Below are positions 34,903 through 47,993 of a stretch of 64,000 nucleotides of DNA, in pieces. The stretch comes from Leuctra nigra. Lineage: Eukaryota > Arthropoda > Insecta > Plecoptera > Leuctridae. The translations under genes and the position numbers were made by a program. The notes under the pieces were generated by a model. The model worked only from the letters and a program-made list of their open reading frames with translations. It was not told the DNA's origin and did no database searches. The stretch is taken from NCBI GenBank assembly GCA_934045905.1, contig CAKOGZ010000120.1:186001-250000 (forward strand). The letters run 5' to 3'. Each line of letters begins with the position of its first letter. Position 1 is the first letter of the stretch.

Positions 34903-37100
34903 TCTGCCCCCTTGGAGTCGCCCGACGCTGCCCTGTCAGATTATTATATAATAAAGTTAGGTTAATACAGGTTAGCGAAGCGAGCGTAGCTGACTCATCA
35001 CAAGCTTTAACCTCCATTGACTAAAAAATGGATGAAAACCTAGGAAATGAGGAAAATCTAAGGAACATTGTTAATTGTTACATTGTTACCTTTGTAGGCT
35101 AACTTACATTGTTGGTCAATATACATTGACAAAAAAATGGATGAAAATCTATCGGGGGTCGACCCATCAGCTTCTGAATAATATGAACAGTTAATTCCGG
35201 CGAATCGGAGAGTCTGACATAAAAAAGTGTTTCTGCACATTTTAAGCCTCTCACCATCTACTATATAGGGTAACGTTGTCAACTCTCTTAGAGTAATAGA
35301 TTCGTCACAAAGAAGGAAACAAATAAAAAAATATCAATATGAGCTACTTCTAAAGTGGCACCCCCCTATTTTTATCGAATTTTCTTGAAGCCTACACAAC
35401 GTTATGCCGAGAAATGAAATAAAACACTTTTCGAAAAAAAATAGGCTTATAAATAAAATTTTAAAAAAGAACCCCACTCTGCCCCCTTGGAGTCGCCCGA
35501 CGCTGCCCTGTCAGATTATTATATAATAAAGTTAGGTTAATACAGGTTAGCGAAGCGAGCGTAGCTGACTCATCACAAGCTTTAACCTCCATTGACTAAA
35601 AAATGGATGAAAACCTAGGAAATGAGGAAAATCTAAGGAACATTGTTAATTGTTACATTGTTACCTTTGTAGGCTAACCTACATTGTTGGTCAATATACA
35701 TTGACAAAAAAATGGATGAAAATCTATCGGGGGTCGACCCATCAGCTTCTGAATAATATGAACAGTTAATTCCGGCGAATCGGAGAGTCTGACATAAAAA
35801 AGTGTTTCTGCACTTTTTAAGCCTCTCACCATCTACTATATAGGGTAACGTTGTCAACTCTCTTAGAGTAATAGATTCGTCACAAAGAAGGAAACAAATA
35901 AAAAAATATCAATATGAGCTACTTCTAAAGTGGCACCCCCCTATTTTTATCGAATTTTCTTGAAGCCTACACAACGTTATGCCGAGAAATGAAATAAAAC
36001 ACTTTTCGAAAAAAAATAGGCTTATAAATAAAATTTTAAAAAAGAACCCCACTCTGCCCCCTTGGAGTCGCCCGACGCTGCCCTGTCAGATTATTATATA
36101 ATAAAGTTAGGTTAATACAGGTTAGCGAAGCGAGCGTAGCTGACTCATCACAAGCTTTAACCTCCATTGACTAAAAAATGGATGAAAACCTAGGAAATGA
36201 GGAAAATCTAAGGAACATTGTTAATTGTTACATTGTTACCTTTGTAGGCTAACCTACATTGTTGGTCAATATACATTGACAAAAAAATGGATGAAAATCT
36301 ATCGGGGGTCGACCCATCAGCTTCTGAATAACATGAACAGTTAATTCCAGCGAATCGGAGAGTCTGACATAAAAAAGTGTTTCTGCACTTTTTAAGCCTC
36401 TCACCATCTACTATATAGGGTAACGTTGTCAACTCTCTTAGAGTAATAGATTCGTCACAAAGTAGGAAACAAATAAAAAAATATCAATATGAGCTACTTC
36501 TAAAGTGGCACCCCCCTATTTTGATCGAATTTTCTTGAAGCCTACACAACGTTATGCCGAGAAAGGAAATAAAACACTTTTCGAAAATAATAGGCTTAAC
36601 ATTAACATGTAAAAAAAAATCTCCCCTCTGCCTCCTGGAGTCGCCCGACGTTGCCCGGTCAGATAATTTTATAATAAAGTTAGGTTAGGGTAGGTTAGCG
36701 AAGCGAGCGAAGCGAGCGTAGCTGACCCTTAACAAGCTTTAACCTACAGTGACAAAAAATTGATGAAAACCTATCAGGATTGTGCCCTTCTGCTTCTGAA
36801 GGACATAAACTAAGAAATTCGGCGTATCGGAGCGTCTGACAGAAAAAAGTGTTTCTGCACTTTTTAAGCCTCTCTCCATCATCTATATGGTGTATCATTT
36901 TCAGCTCTCTAAGAGTAATAGATTCGTCACAAAGTAGGAAACAAACAAAACTTTTTCAATATGACCTACTTCTAAAGTGGCACCCCCCTGTTTTTATCGA
37001 ATTTTCTTGATGCCTACACAACGTTATGCCGAGAAATGTAATAAAACACTTTTCGAAAAAAAAATAGGCTTATAAATAAAATTATAAAAAAGAACCCCAC
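34903..37100 (+). repeat. Higher-order unit XI: AAAB tetramer
   Basis: Monomers start at 34903, 35478, 36053 and 36627. The first A has gcacatttt, which breaks the hairpin arm near 35,236. The third A has attccagcg (near 36,346), ttttgatcg and gagaaagg (near 36,560), and the B has gaaattcgg (near 36,815). The same set occurs 3,246 bp to the right in unit XIII. Confidence 0.92.
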
Positions 37101-38723
37101 TCTGCCCCCTTGGAGTCGCCCGACGCTGCCCTGTCAGATTATTATATAATAAAGTTAGGTTAATACAGGTTAGCGAAGCGAGCGTAGCTGACTCATCACA
37201 AGCTTTAACCTCCATTGACTAAAAAATGGATGAAAACCTAGGAAATGAGGAAAATCTAAGGAACATTGTTAATTGTTACATTGTTACCTTTGTAGGCTAA
37301 CTTACATTGTTGGTCAATATACATTGACAAAAAAATGGATGAAAATCTATCGGGGGTCGACCCATCAGCTTCTGAATAATATGAACAGTTAATTCCGGCG
37401 AATCGGAGAGTCTGACATAAAAAAGTGTTTCTGCACTTTTTAAGCCTCTCACCATCTACTATATAGGGTAACGTTGTCAACTCTCTTAGAGTAATAGATT
37501 CGTCACAAAGAAGGAAACAAATAAAAAAATATCAATATGAGCTACTTCTAAAGTGGCACCCCCCTATTTTTATCGAATTTTCTTGAAGCCTACACAACGT
37601 TATGCCGAGAAATGAAATAAAACACTTTTCGAAAAAAAATAGGCTTATAAATAAAATTTTAAAAAAGAACCCCACTCTGCCCCCTTGGAGTCGCCCGACG
37701 CTGCCCTGTCAGATTATTATATAATAAAGTTAGGTTAATACAGGTTAGCGAAGCGAGCGTAGCTGACTCATCACAAGCTTTAACCTCCATTGACTAAAAA
37801 ATGGATGAAAACCTAGGAAATGAGGAAAATCTAAGGAACATTGTTAATTGTTACATTGTTACCTTTGTAGGCTAACCTACATTGTTGGTCAATATACATT
37901 GACAAAAAAATGGATGAAAATCTATCGGGGGTCGACCCATCAGCTTCTGAATAACATGAACAGTTAATTCCGGCGAATCGGAGAGTCTGACATAAAAAAG
38001 TGTTTCTGCACTTTTTAAGCCTCTCACCATCTACTATATAGGGTAACGTTGTCAACTCTCTTAGAGTAATAGATTCGTCACAAAGTAGGAAACAAATAAA
38101 AAAATATCAATATGAGCTACTTCTAAAGTGGCACCCCCCTATTTTGATCGAATTTTCTTGAAGCCTACACAACGTTATGCCAAAAAATGAAATAAAACAC
38201 TTTTCGAAAATAATAGGCTTAACATTAACATGTAAAAAAAAATCTCCCCTCTGCCTCCTGGAGTCGCCCGACGTTGCCCGGTCAGATAATTTTATAATAA
38301 AGTTAGGTTAGGGTAGGTTAGCGAAGCGAGCGAAGCGAGCGTAGCTGACCCTTAACAAGCTTTAACCTACAGTGACAAAAAATTGATGAAAACCTATCAG
38401 GATTGTGCCCTTCTGCTTCTGAAGGACATAAACTAAGAAATGCGGCGTATCGGAGCGTCTGACAGAAAAAAGTGTTTCTGCACTTTTTAAGCCTCTCTCC
38501 ATCATCTATATGGTGTATCATTTTCAGCTCTCTAAGAGTAATAGATTCGTCACAAAGTAGGAAACAAACAAAACTTTTTCAATATGACCTACTTCTAAAG
38601 TGGCACCCCCCTGTTTTTATCGAATTTTCTTGATGCCTACACAACGTTATGCCGAGAAATGTAATAAAACACTTTTCGAAAAAAAAATAGGCTTATAAAT
38701 AAAATTATAAAAAAGAACCCCAC
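37101..38723 (+). repeat. Higher-order unit XII: AAB trimer, copy of unit X with the middle A lost
   Basis: Monomers start at 37101, 37676 and 38250. The first A is of first-position type (gctaacttac, gaataatatg). The second has ttttgatcg and gccaaaaaatg as in the third A of unit X. The middle A is therefore the one missing. Confidence 0.9.
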
Positions 38724-40346
38724 TCTGCCCCCTTGGAGTCGCCCGACGCTGCCCTGTCAGATTATTATATAATAAAGTTAGGTTAATACAGGTTAGCGAA
38801 GCGAGCGTAGCTGACTCATCACAAGCTTTAACCTCCATTGACTAAAAAATGGATGAAAACCTAGGAAATGAGGAAAATCTAAGGAACATTGTTAATTGTT
38901 ACATTGTTACCTTTGTAGGCTAACCTACATTGTTGGTCAATATACATTGACAAAAAAATGGATGAAAATCTATCGGGGGTCGACCCATCAGCTTCTGAAT
39001 AATATGAACAGTTAATTCCGGCGAATCGGAGAGTCTGACATAAAAAAGTGTTTCTGCACTTTTTAAGCCTCTCACCATCTACTATATAGGGTAACGTTGT
39101 CAACTCTCTTAGAGTAATAGATTCGTCACAAAGAAGGAAACAAATAAAAAAATATCAATATGAGCTACTTCTAAAGTGGCACCCCCCTATTTTTATCGAA
39201 TTTTCTTGAAGCCTACACAACGTTATGCCGAGAAATGAAATAAAACACTTTTCGAAAAAAAATAGGCTTATAAATAAAATTTTAAAAAAGAACCCCACTC
39301 TGCCCCCTTGGAGTCGCCCGACGCTGCCCTGTCAGATTATTATATAATAAAGTTAGGTTAATACAGGTTAGCGAAGCGAGCGTAGCTGACTCATCACAAG
39401 CTTTAACCTCCATTGACTAAAAAATGGATGAAAACCTAGGAAATGAGGAAAATCTAAGGAACATTGTTAATTGTTACATTGTTACCTTTGTAGGCTAACC
39501 TACATTGTTGGTCAATATACATTGACAAAAAAATGGATGAAAATCTATCGGGGGTCGACCCATCAGCTTCTGAATAACATGAACAGTTAATTCCAGCGAA
39601 TCGGAGAGTCTGACATAAAAAAGTGTTTCTGCACTTTTTAAGCCTCTCACCATCTACTATATAGGGTAACGTTGTCAACTCTCTTAGAGTAATAGATTCG
39701 TCACAAAGTAGGAAACAAATAAAAAAATATCAATATGAGCTACTTCTAAAGTGGCACCCCCCTATTTTGATCGAATTTTCTTGAAGCCTACACAACGTTA
39801 TGCCGAGAAAGGAAATAAAACACTTTTCGAAAATAATAGGCTTAACATTAACATGTAAAAAAAAATCTCCCCTCTGCCTCCTGGAGTCGCCCGACGTTGC
39901 CCGGTCAGATAATTTTATAATAAAGTTAGGTTAGGGTAGGTTAGCGAAGCGAGCGAAGCGAGCGTAGCTGACCCTTAACAAGCTTTAACCTACAGTGACA
40001 AAAAATTGATGAAAACCTATCAGGATTGTGCCCTTCTGCTTCTGAAGGACATAAACTAAGAAATTCGGCGTATCGGAGCGTCTGACAGAAAAAAGTGTTT
40101 CTGCACTTTTTAAGCCTCTCTCCATCATCTATATGGTGTATCATTTTCAGCTCTCTAAGAGTAATAGATTCGTCACAAAGTAGGAAACAAACAAAACTTT
40201 TTCAATATGACCTACTTCTAAAGTGGCACCCCCCTGTTTTTATCGAATTTTCTTGATGCCTACACAACGTTATGCCGAGAAATGTAATAAAACACTTTTC
40301 GAAAAAAAAATAGGCTTATAAATAAAATTATAAAAAAGAACCCCAC
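38724..40346 (+). repeat. Higher-order unit XIII: AAB trimer, copy of unit XI with the first A lost
   Basis: Monomers start at 38724, 39299 and 39873. The first A has gctaacctac and gaataatatg, the second-position type. The second A has attccagcg, ttttgatcg and gagaaagg, and the B has gaaattcgg, as in unit XI. Here the lost monomer is the first-position A, unlike unit XII. Confidence 0.9.
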
Positions 40347-42545
40347 TCTGCCCCCTTGGAGTCGCCCGACGCTGCCCTGTCAGATTATTATATAATAAAG
40401 TTAGGTTAATACAGGTTAGCGAAGCGAGCGTAGCTGACTCATCACAAGCTTTAACCTCCATTGACTAAAAAATGGATGAAAACCTAGGAAATGAGGAAAA
40501 TCTAAGGAACATTGTTAATTGTTACATTGTTACCTTTGTAGGCTAACTTACATTGTTGGTCAATATACATTGACAAAAAAATGGATGAAAATCTATCGGG
40601 GGTCGACCCATCAGCTTCTGAATAATATGAACAGTTAATTCCGGCGAATCGGAGAGTCTGACATAAAAAAGTGTTTCTGCACTTTTTAAGCCTCTCACCA
40701 TCTACTATATAGGGTAACGTTGTCAACTCTCTTAGAGTAATAGATTCGTCACAAAGAAGGAAACAAATAAAAAAATATCAATATGAGCTACTTCTAAAGT
40801 GGCATCCCCCTATTTTTATCGAATTTTCTTGAAGCCTACACAACGTTATGCCGAGAAATGAAATAAAACACTTTTCGAAAAAAAAATAGGCTTATAAATA
40901 AAATTATAAAAAAGAACCCCACTCTGCCCCCTTGGAGTCGCCCGACGCTGCCCTGTCAGATTATTATATAATAAAGTTAGGTTAATACAGGTTAGCGAAG
41001 CGAGCGTAGCTGACTCATCACAAGCTTTAACCTCCATTGACTAAAAAATGGATGAAAACCTAGGAAATGAGGAAAATCTAAGGAACATTGTTAATTGTTA
41101 CATTGTTACCTTTGTAGGCTAACCTACATTGTTGGTCAATATACATTGACAAAAAAATGGATGAAAATCTATCGGGGGTCGACCCATCAGCTTCTGAATA
41201 ATATGAACAGTTAATTCCGGCGAATCGGAGAGTCTGACATAAAAAAGTGTTTCTGCACTTTTTAAGCCTCTCACCATCTACTATATAGGGTAACGTTGTC
41301 AACTCTCTTAGAGTAATAGATTCGTCACAAAGAAGGAAACAAATAAAAAAATATCAATATGAGCTACTTCTAAAGTGGCACCCCCCTATTTTTATCGAAT
41401 TTTCTTGAAGCCTACACAACGTTATGCCGAGAAATGAAATAAAACACTTTTCGAAAAAAAATAGGCTTATAAATAAAATTTTAAAAAAGAACCCCACTCT
41501 GCCCCCTTGGAGTCGCCCGACGCTGCCCTGTCAGATTATTATATAATAAAGTTAGGTTAATACAGGTTAGCGAAGCGAGCGTAGCTGACTCATCACAAGC
41601 TTTAACCTCCATTGACTAAAAAATGGATGAAAACCTAGGAAATGAGGAAAATCTAAGGAACATTGTTAATTGTTACATTGTTACCTTTGTAGGCTAACCT
41701 ACATTGTTGGTCAATATACATTGACAAAAAAATGGATGAAAATCTATCGGGGGTCGACCCATCAGCTTCTGAATAACATGAACAGTTAATTCCGGCGAAT
41801 CGGAGAGTCTGACATAAAAAAGTGTTTCTGCACTTTTTAAGCCTCTCACCATCTACTATATAGGGTAACGTTGTCAACTCTCTTAGAGTAATAGATTCGT
41901 CACAAAGTAGGAAACAAATAAAAAAATATCAATATGAGCTACTTCTAAAGTGGCACCCCCCTATTTTTATCGAATTTTCTTGAAGCCTACACAACGTTAT
42001 GCCGAGAAATGAAATAAAACACTTTTCGAAAATAATAGGCTTAACATTAACATGTAAAAAAAAATCTCCCCTCTGCCTCCTGGAGTCGCCCGACGTTGCC
42101 CGGTCAGATAATTTTATAATAAAGTTAGGTTAGGGTAGGTTAGCGAAGCGAGCGAAGCGAGCGTAGCTGACCCTTAACAAGCTTTAACCTACAGTGACAA
42201 AAAATTGATGAAAACCTATCAGGATTGTGCCCTTCTGCTTCTGAAGGACATAAACTAAGAAATGCGGCGTATCGGAGCGTCTGACAGAAAAAAGTGTTTC
42301 TGCACTTTTTAAGCCTCTCTCCATCATCTATATGGTGTATCATTTTCAGCTCTCTAAGAGTAATAGATTCGTCACAAAGTAGGAAACAAACAAAACTTTT
42401 TCAATATGACCTACTTCTAAAGTGGCACCCCCCTGTTTTTATCGAATTTTCTTGATGCCTACACAACGTTATGCCGAGAAATGTAATAAAACACTTTTCG
42501 AAAAAAAAATAGGCTTATAAATAAAATTATAAAAAAGAACCCCAC
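40347..42545 (+). repeat. Higher-order unit XIV: AAAB tetramer
   Basis: Monomers start at 40347, 40923, 41498 and 42072. The first A has gctaacttac and a B-type tail, the same combination as unit IX, with a private ggcatccccc near 40,801. The third A lacks the agtttcgtc seen in unit IX, so the copies have since diverged or been converted. Confidence 0.91.
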
Positions 42546-44744
42546 TCTGCCCCCTTGGAGTCGCCCGACGACGCTGCCCTGTCAGATTATTATATAATAA
42601 AGTTAGGTTAATACAGGTTAGCGAAGCGAGCGTAGCTGACTCATCACAAGCTTTAACCTCCATTGACTAAAAAATGGATGAAAACCTAGGAAATGAGGAA
42701 AATCTAAGGAACATTGTTAATTGTTACATTGTTACCTTTGTAGGCTAACTTACATTGTTGGTCAATATACATTGACAAAAAAATGGATGAAAATCTATCG
42801 GGGGTCGACCCATCAGCTTCTGAATAATATGAACAGTTAATTCCGGCGAATCGGAGAGTCTGACATAAAAAAGTGTTTCTGCACTTTTTAAGCCTCTCAC
42901 CATCTACTATATAGGGTAACGTTGTCAACTCTCTTAGAGTAATAGATTCGTCACAAAGAAGGAAACAAATAAAAAAATATCAATATGAGCTACTTCTAAA
43001 GTGGCACCCCCCTATTTTTATCGAATTTTCTTGAAGCCTACACAACGTTATGCCGAGAAATGAAATAAAACACTTTTCGAAAAAAAATAGGCTTATAAAT
43101 AAAATTTTAAAAAAGAACCCCACTCTGCCCCCTTGGAGTCGCCCGACGCTGCCCTGTCAGATTATTATATAATAAAGTTAGGTTAATACAGGTTAGCGAA
43201 GCGAGCGTAGCTGACTCATCACAAGCTTTAACCTCCATTGACTAAAAAATGGATGAAAACCTAGGAAATGAGGAAAATCTAAGGAACATTGTTAATTGTT
43301 ACATTGTTACCTTTGTAGGCTAACCTACATTGTTGGTCAATATACATTGACAAAAAAATGGATGAAAATCTATCGGGGGTCGACCCATCAGCTTCTGAAT
43401 AATATGAACAGTTAATTCCGGCGAATCGGAGAGTCTGACATAAAAAAGTGTTTCTGCACTTTTTAAGCCTCTCACCATCTACTATATAGGGTAACGTTGT
43501 CAACTCTCTTAGAGTAATAGATTCGTCACAAAGAAGGAAACAAATAAAAAAATATCAATATGAGCTACTTCTAAAGTGGCACCCCCCTATTTTGATCGAA
43601 TTTTCTTGAAGCCTACACAACGTTATGCCGAGAAATGAAATAAAACACTTTTCGAAAAAAAATAGGCTTATAAATAAAATTTTAAAAAAGAACCCCACTC
43701 TGCCCCCTTGGAGTCGCCCGACGCTGCCCTGTCAGATTATTATATAATAAAGTTAGGTTAATACAGGTTAGCGAAGCGAGCGTAGCTGACTCATCACAAG
43801 CTTTAACCTCCATTGACTAAAAAATGGATGAAAACCTAGGAAATGAGGAAAATCTAAGGAACATTGTTAATTGTTACATTGTTACCTTTGTAGGCTAACC
43901 TACATTGTTGGTCAATATACATTGACAAAAAAATGGATGAAAATCTATCGGGGGTCGACCCATCAGCTTCTGAATAACATGAACAGTTAATTCCGGCGAA
44001 TCGGAGAGTCTGACATAAAAAAGTGTTTCTGCACTTTTTAAGCCTCTCACCATCTACTATATAGGGTAACGTTGTCAACTCTCTTAGAGTAATAGATTCG
44101 TCACAAAGTAGGAAACAAATAAAAAAATATCAATATGAGCTACTTCTAAAGTGGCACCCCCCTATTTTTATCGAATTTTCTTGAAGCCTACACAACGTTA
44201 TGCCGAGAAATGAAATAAAACACTTTTCGAAAATAATAGGCTTAACATTAACATGTAAAAAAAAATCTCCCCTCTGCCTCCTGGAGTCGCCCGACGTTGC
44301 CCGGTCAGATAATTTTATAATAAAGTTAGGTTAGGGTAGGTTAGCGAAGCGAGCGAAGCGAGCGTAGCTGACCCTTAACAAGCTTTAACCTTCAGTGACA
44401 AAAAATTGATGAAAACCTATCAGGATTGTGCCCTTCTGCTTCTGAAGGACATAAACTAAGAAATGCGGCGTATCGGAGCGTCTGACAGAAAAAAGTGTTT
44501 CTGCACTTTTTAAGCCTCTCTCCATCATCTATATGGTGTATCATTTTCAGCTCTCTAAGAGTAATAGATTCGTCACAAAGTAGGAAACAAACAAAACTTT
44601 TTCAATATGACCTACTTCTAAAGTGGCACCCCCCTGTTTTTATCGAATTTCTTGATGCCTACACAACGTTATGCCGAGAAATGTAATAAAACACTTTTCG
44701 AAAAAAAAATAGGCTTATAAATAAAATTATAAAAAGAACCCCAC
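42546..44744 (+). repeat. Higher-order unit XV: AAAB tetramer
   Basis: Monomers start at 42546, 43124, 43699 and 44273. The first A is 578 bp because acg is duplicated in its C-rich box (42,568-42,573). The second A has ttttgatcg near 43,591. The B at 44,273 has ccttcagtg near 44,390, a 1-base loss near 44,648 and one A fewer in its tail, giving 472 bp. The ccttcagtg change recurs only in the B at 45,896. Confidence 0.91.
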
Positions 44745-46369
44745 TCTGCCCCCTTGGAGTCGCCCGACGCTGCCCTGTCAGATTATTATATAATAAAGTT
44801 AGGTTAATACAGGTTAGCGAAGCGAGCGTAGCTGACTCATCACAAGCTTTAACCTCCATTGACTAAAAAATGGATGAAAACCTAGGAAATGAGGAAAATC
44901 TAAGGAACATTGTTAATTGTTACATTGTTACCTTTGTAGGCTAACCTACATTGTTGGTCAATATACATTGACAAAAAAATGGATGAAAATCTATCGGGGG
45001 TCGACCCATCAGCTTCTGAATTACATGAACAGTTAATTCCGGCGAATCGGAGAGTCTGACATAAAAAAGTGTTTCTGCACTTTTTAAGCCTCTCACCATC
45101 TACTATATAGGGTAACGTTGTCAACTCTCTTAGAGTAATAGATTCGTCACAAAGTAGAAAACAAATAAAAAAATATCAATATGAGCTACTTCTAAAGTGG
45201 CACCCCCCTATTTTTATCGAATTTTCTTGAAGCCTACACAACGTTATGCCGAGAAATGAAATAAAACACTTTTCGAAAAAAAAATAGGCTTATAAATAAA
45301 ATTATAAAAAAGAACCCCACTCTGCCCCCTTGGAGTCGCCCGACGCTGCCCTGTCAGATTATTATATAATAAAGTTAGGTTAATACAGGTTAGCGAAGCG
45401 AGCGTAGCTGACTCATCACAAGCTTTAACCTCCATTGACTAAAAAATGGATGAAAACCTAGGAAATGAGGAAAATCTTAGGAACATTGTTAATTGTTACA
45501 TTGTTACCTTTGTAGGCTAACCTACATTGTTGGTCAATATACATTGACAAAAAAATGGATGAAAATCTATCGGGGGTCGACCCATCAGCTTCTGAATAAA
45601 ATGAACAGTTAATTCCAGCGAATCGGAGAGTCTGACATAAAAAAGTGTTTCTGCACTTTTTAAGCCTCTCACCATCTACTATATGGGGTAACGTTGTCAA
45701 CTCTCTTAGAGTTAATAGATTCGTCACAAAGTAGGAAACAAATAAAAAATTATCAATATGAGCTACTTCTAAAGTGGCACCCCCCTATTTTGATCGAATT
45801 TTCTTGAAGCCTACACAACGTTATGCCGAGAAATGAAATAAAACACTTTTCGAAAATAATAGGCTTAACATTAACATGTAAAAAAAAATCTCCCCTCTGC
45901 CTCCTGGAGTCGCCCGACGTTGCCCGGTCAGATAATTTTATAATAAAGTTAGGTTAGGGTAGGTTAGCGAAGCGAGCGAAGCGAGCGTAGCTGACCCTTA
46001 ACAAGCTTTAACCTTCAGTGACAAAAAATTGATGAAAACCTATCAGGATTGTGCCCTTCTGCTTCTGAAGGACATAAACTAAGAAATGCGGCGTATCGGA
46101 GCGTCTGACAGAAAAAAGTGTTTCTGCACTTTTTAAGCCTCTCTCCATCATCTATATGGTGTATCATTTTCAGCTCTCTAAGAGTAATAGATTCGTCACA
46201 AAGTAGGAAACAAACAAAACTTTTTCAATATGACCTACTTCTAAAGTGGCACCCCCCTGTTTTTATCGAATTTTCTTGATGCCTACACAACGTTATGCCG
46301 AGAAATGTAATAAAACACTTTTCGAAAAAAAAATAGGCTTATAAATAAAATTATAAAAAAGAACCCCAC
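44745..46369 (+). repeat. Higher-order unit XVI: AAB trimer, first of a triplication
   Basis: Monomers start at 44745, 45321 and 45896. The first A has gaattacatg, agtagaaaac and a B-type tail. The second A has aaaatcttagg, gaataaaatg, attccagcg, tatatgggg, aaaaattatc and ttttgatcg. A private extra t lies near 45,712 (agagttaatag). The B carries ccttcagtg, shared with the B of unit XV. Confidence 0.92.
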
Positions 46370-47993
46370 TCTGCCCCCTTGGAGTCGCCCGACGCTGCCC
46401 TGTCAGATTATTATATAATAAAGTTAGGTTAATACAGGTTAGCGAAGCGAGCGTAGCTGACTCATCACAAGCTTTAACCTCCATTGACTAAAAAATGGAT
46501 GAAAACCTAGGAAATGAGGAAAATCTAAGGAACATTGTTAATTGTTACATTGTTACCTTTGTAGGCTAACCTACATTGTTGGTCAATATACATTGACAAA
46601 AAAATGGATGAAAATCTATCGGGGGTCGACCCATCAGCTTCTGAATTACATGAACAGTTAATTCCGGCGAATCGGAGAGTCTGACATAAAAAAGTGTTTC
46701 TGCACTTTTTAAGCCTCTCACCATCTACTATATAGGGTAACGTTGTCAACTCTCTTAGAGTAATAGATTCGTCACAAAGTAGAAAACAAATAAAAAAATA
46801 TCAATATGAGCTACTTCTAAAGTGGCACCCCCCTATTTTTATCGAATTTTCTTGAAGCCTACACAACGTTATGCCGAGAAATGAAATAAAACACTTTTCG
46901 AAAAAAAAATAGGCTTATAAATAAAATTATAAAAAAGAACCCCACTCTGCCCCCTTGGAGTCGCCCGACGCTGCCCTGTCAGATTATTATATAATAAAGT
47001 TAGGTTAATACAGGTTAGCGAAGCGAGCGTAGCTGACTCATCACAAGCTTTAACCTCCATTGACTAAAAAATGGATGAAAACCTAGGAAATGAGGAAAAT
47101 CTTAGGAACATTGTTAATTGTTACATTGTTACCTTTGTAGGCTAACCTACATTGTTGGTCAATATACATTGACAAAAAAATGGATGAAAATCTATCGGGG
47201 GTCGACCCATCAGCTTCTGAATAAAATGAACAGTTAATTCCAGCGAATCGGAGAGTCTGACATAAAAAAGTGTTTCTGCACTTTTTAAGCCTCTCACCAT
47301 CTACTATATGGGGTAACGTTGTCAACTCTCTTAGAGTAATAGATTCGTCACAAAGTAGGAAACAAATAAAAAATTATCAATATGAGCTACTTCTAAAGTG
47401 GCACCCCCCTATTTTGATCGAATTTTCTTGAAGCCTACACAACGTTATGCCGAGAAATGAAATAAAACACTTTTCGAAAATAATAGGCTTAACATTAACA
47501 TGTAAAAAAAAATCTCCCCTCTGCCTCCTGGAGTCGCCCGACGTTGCCCGGTCAGATAATTTTATAATAAAGTTAGGTTAGGGTAGGTTAGCGAAGCGAG
47601 CGAAGCGAGCGTAGCTGACCCTTAACAAGCTTTAACCTACAGTGACAAAAAATTGATGAAAACCTATCAGGATTGTGCCCTTCTGCTTCTGAAGGACATA
47701 AACTAAGAAATGCGGCGTATCGGAGCGTCTGACAGAAAAAAGTGTTTCTGCACTTTTTAAGCCTCTCTCCATCATCTATATGGTGTATCATTTTCAGCTC
47801 TCTAAGAGTAATAGATTCGTCACAAAGTAGGAAACAAACAAAACTTTTTCAATATGACCTACTTCTAAAGTGGCACCCCCCTGTTTTTATCGAATTTTCT
47901 TGATGCCTACACAACGTTATGCCGAGAAATGTAATAAAACACTTTTCGAAAAAAAAATAGGCTTATAAATAAAATTATAAAAAAGAACCCCAC
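46370..47993 (+). repeat. Higher-order unit XVII: AAB trimer, second of a triplication
   Basis: Monomers start at 46370, 46946 and 47520. It carries all the A markers of unit XVI without the extra t. Its B has the common cctacagtg. Confidence 0.92.

Noticed and set aside
44495..44686. Only + strand open frame of note (63 residues)
   Set aside because: It begins at GTG and exists only because one base is missing near 44,648 in this B copy. All other B copies lack it.
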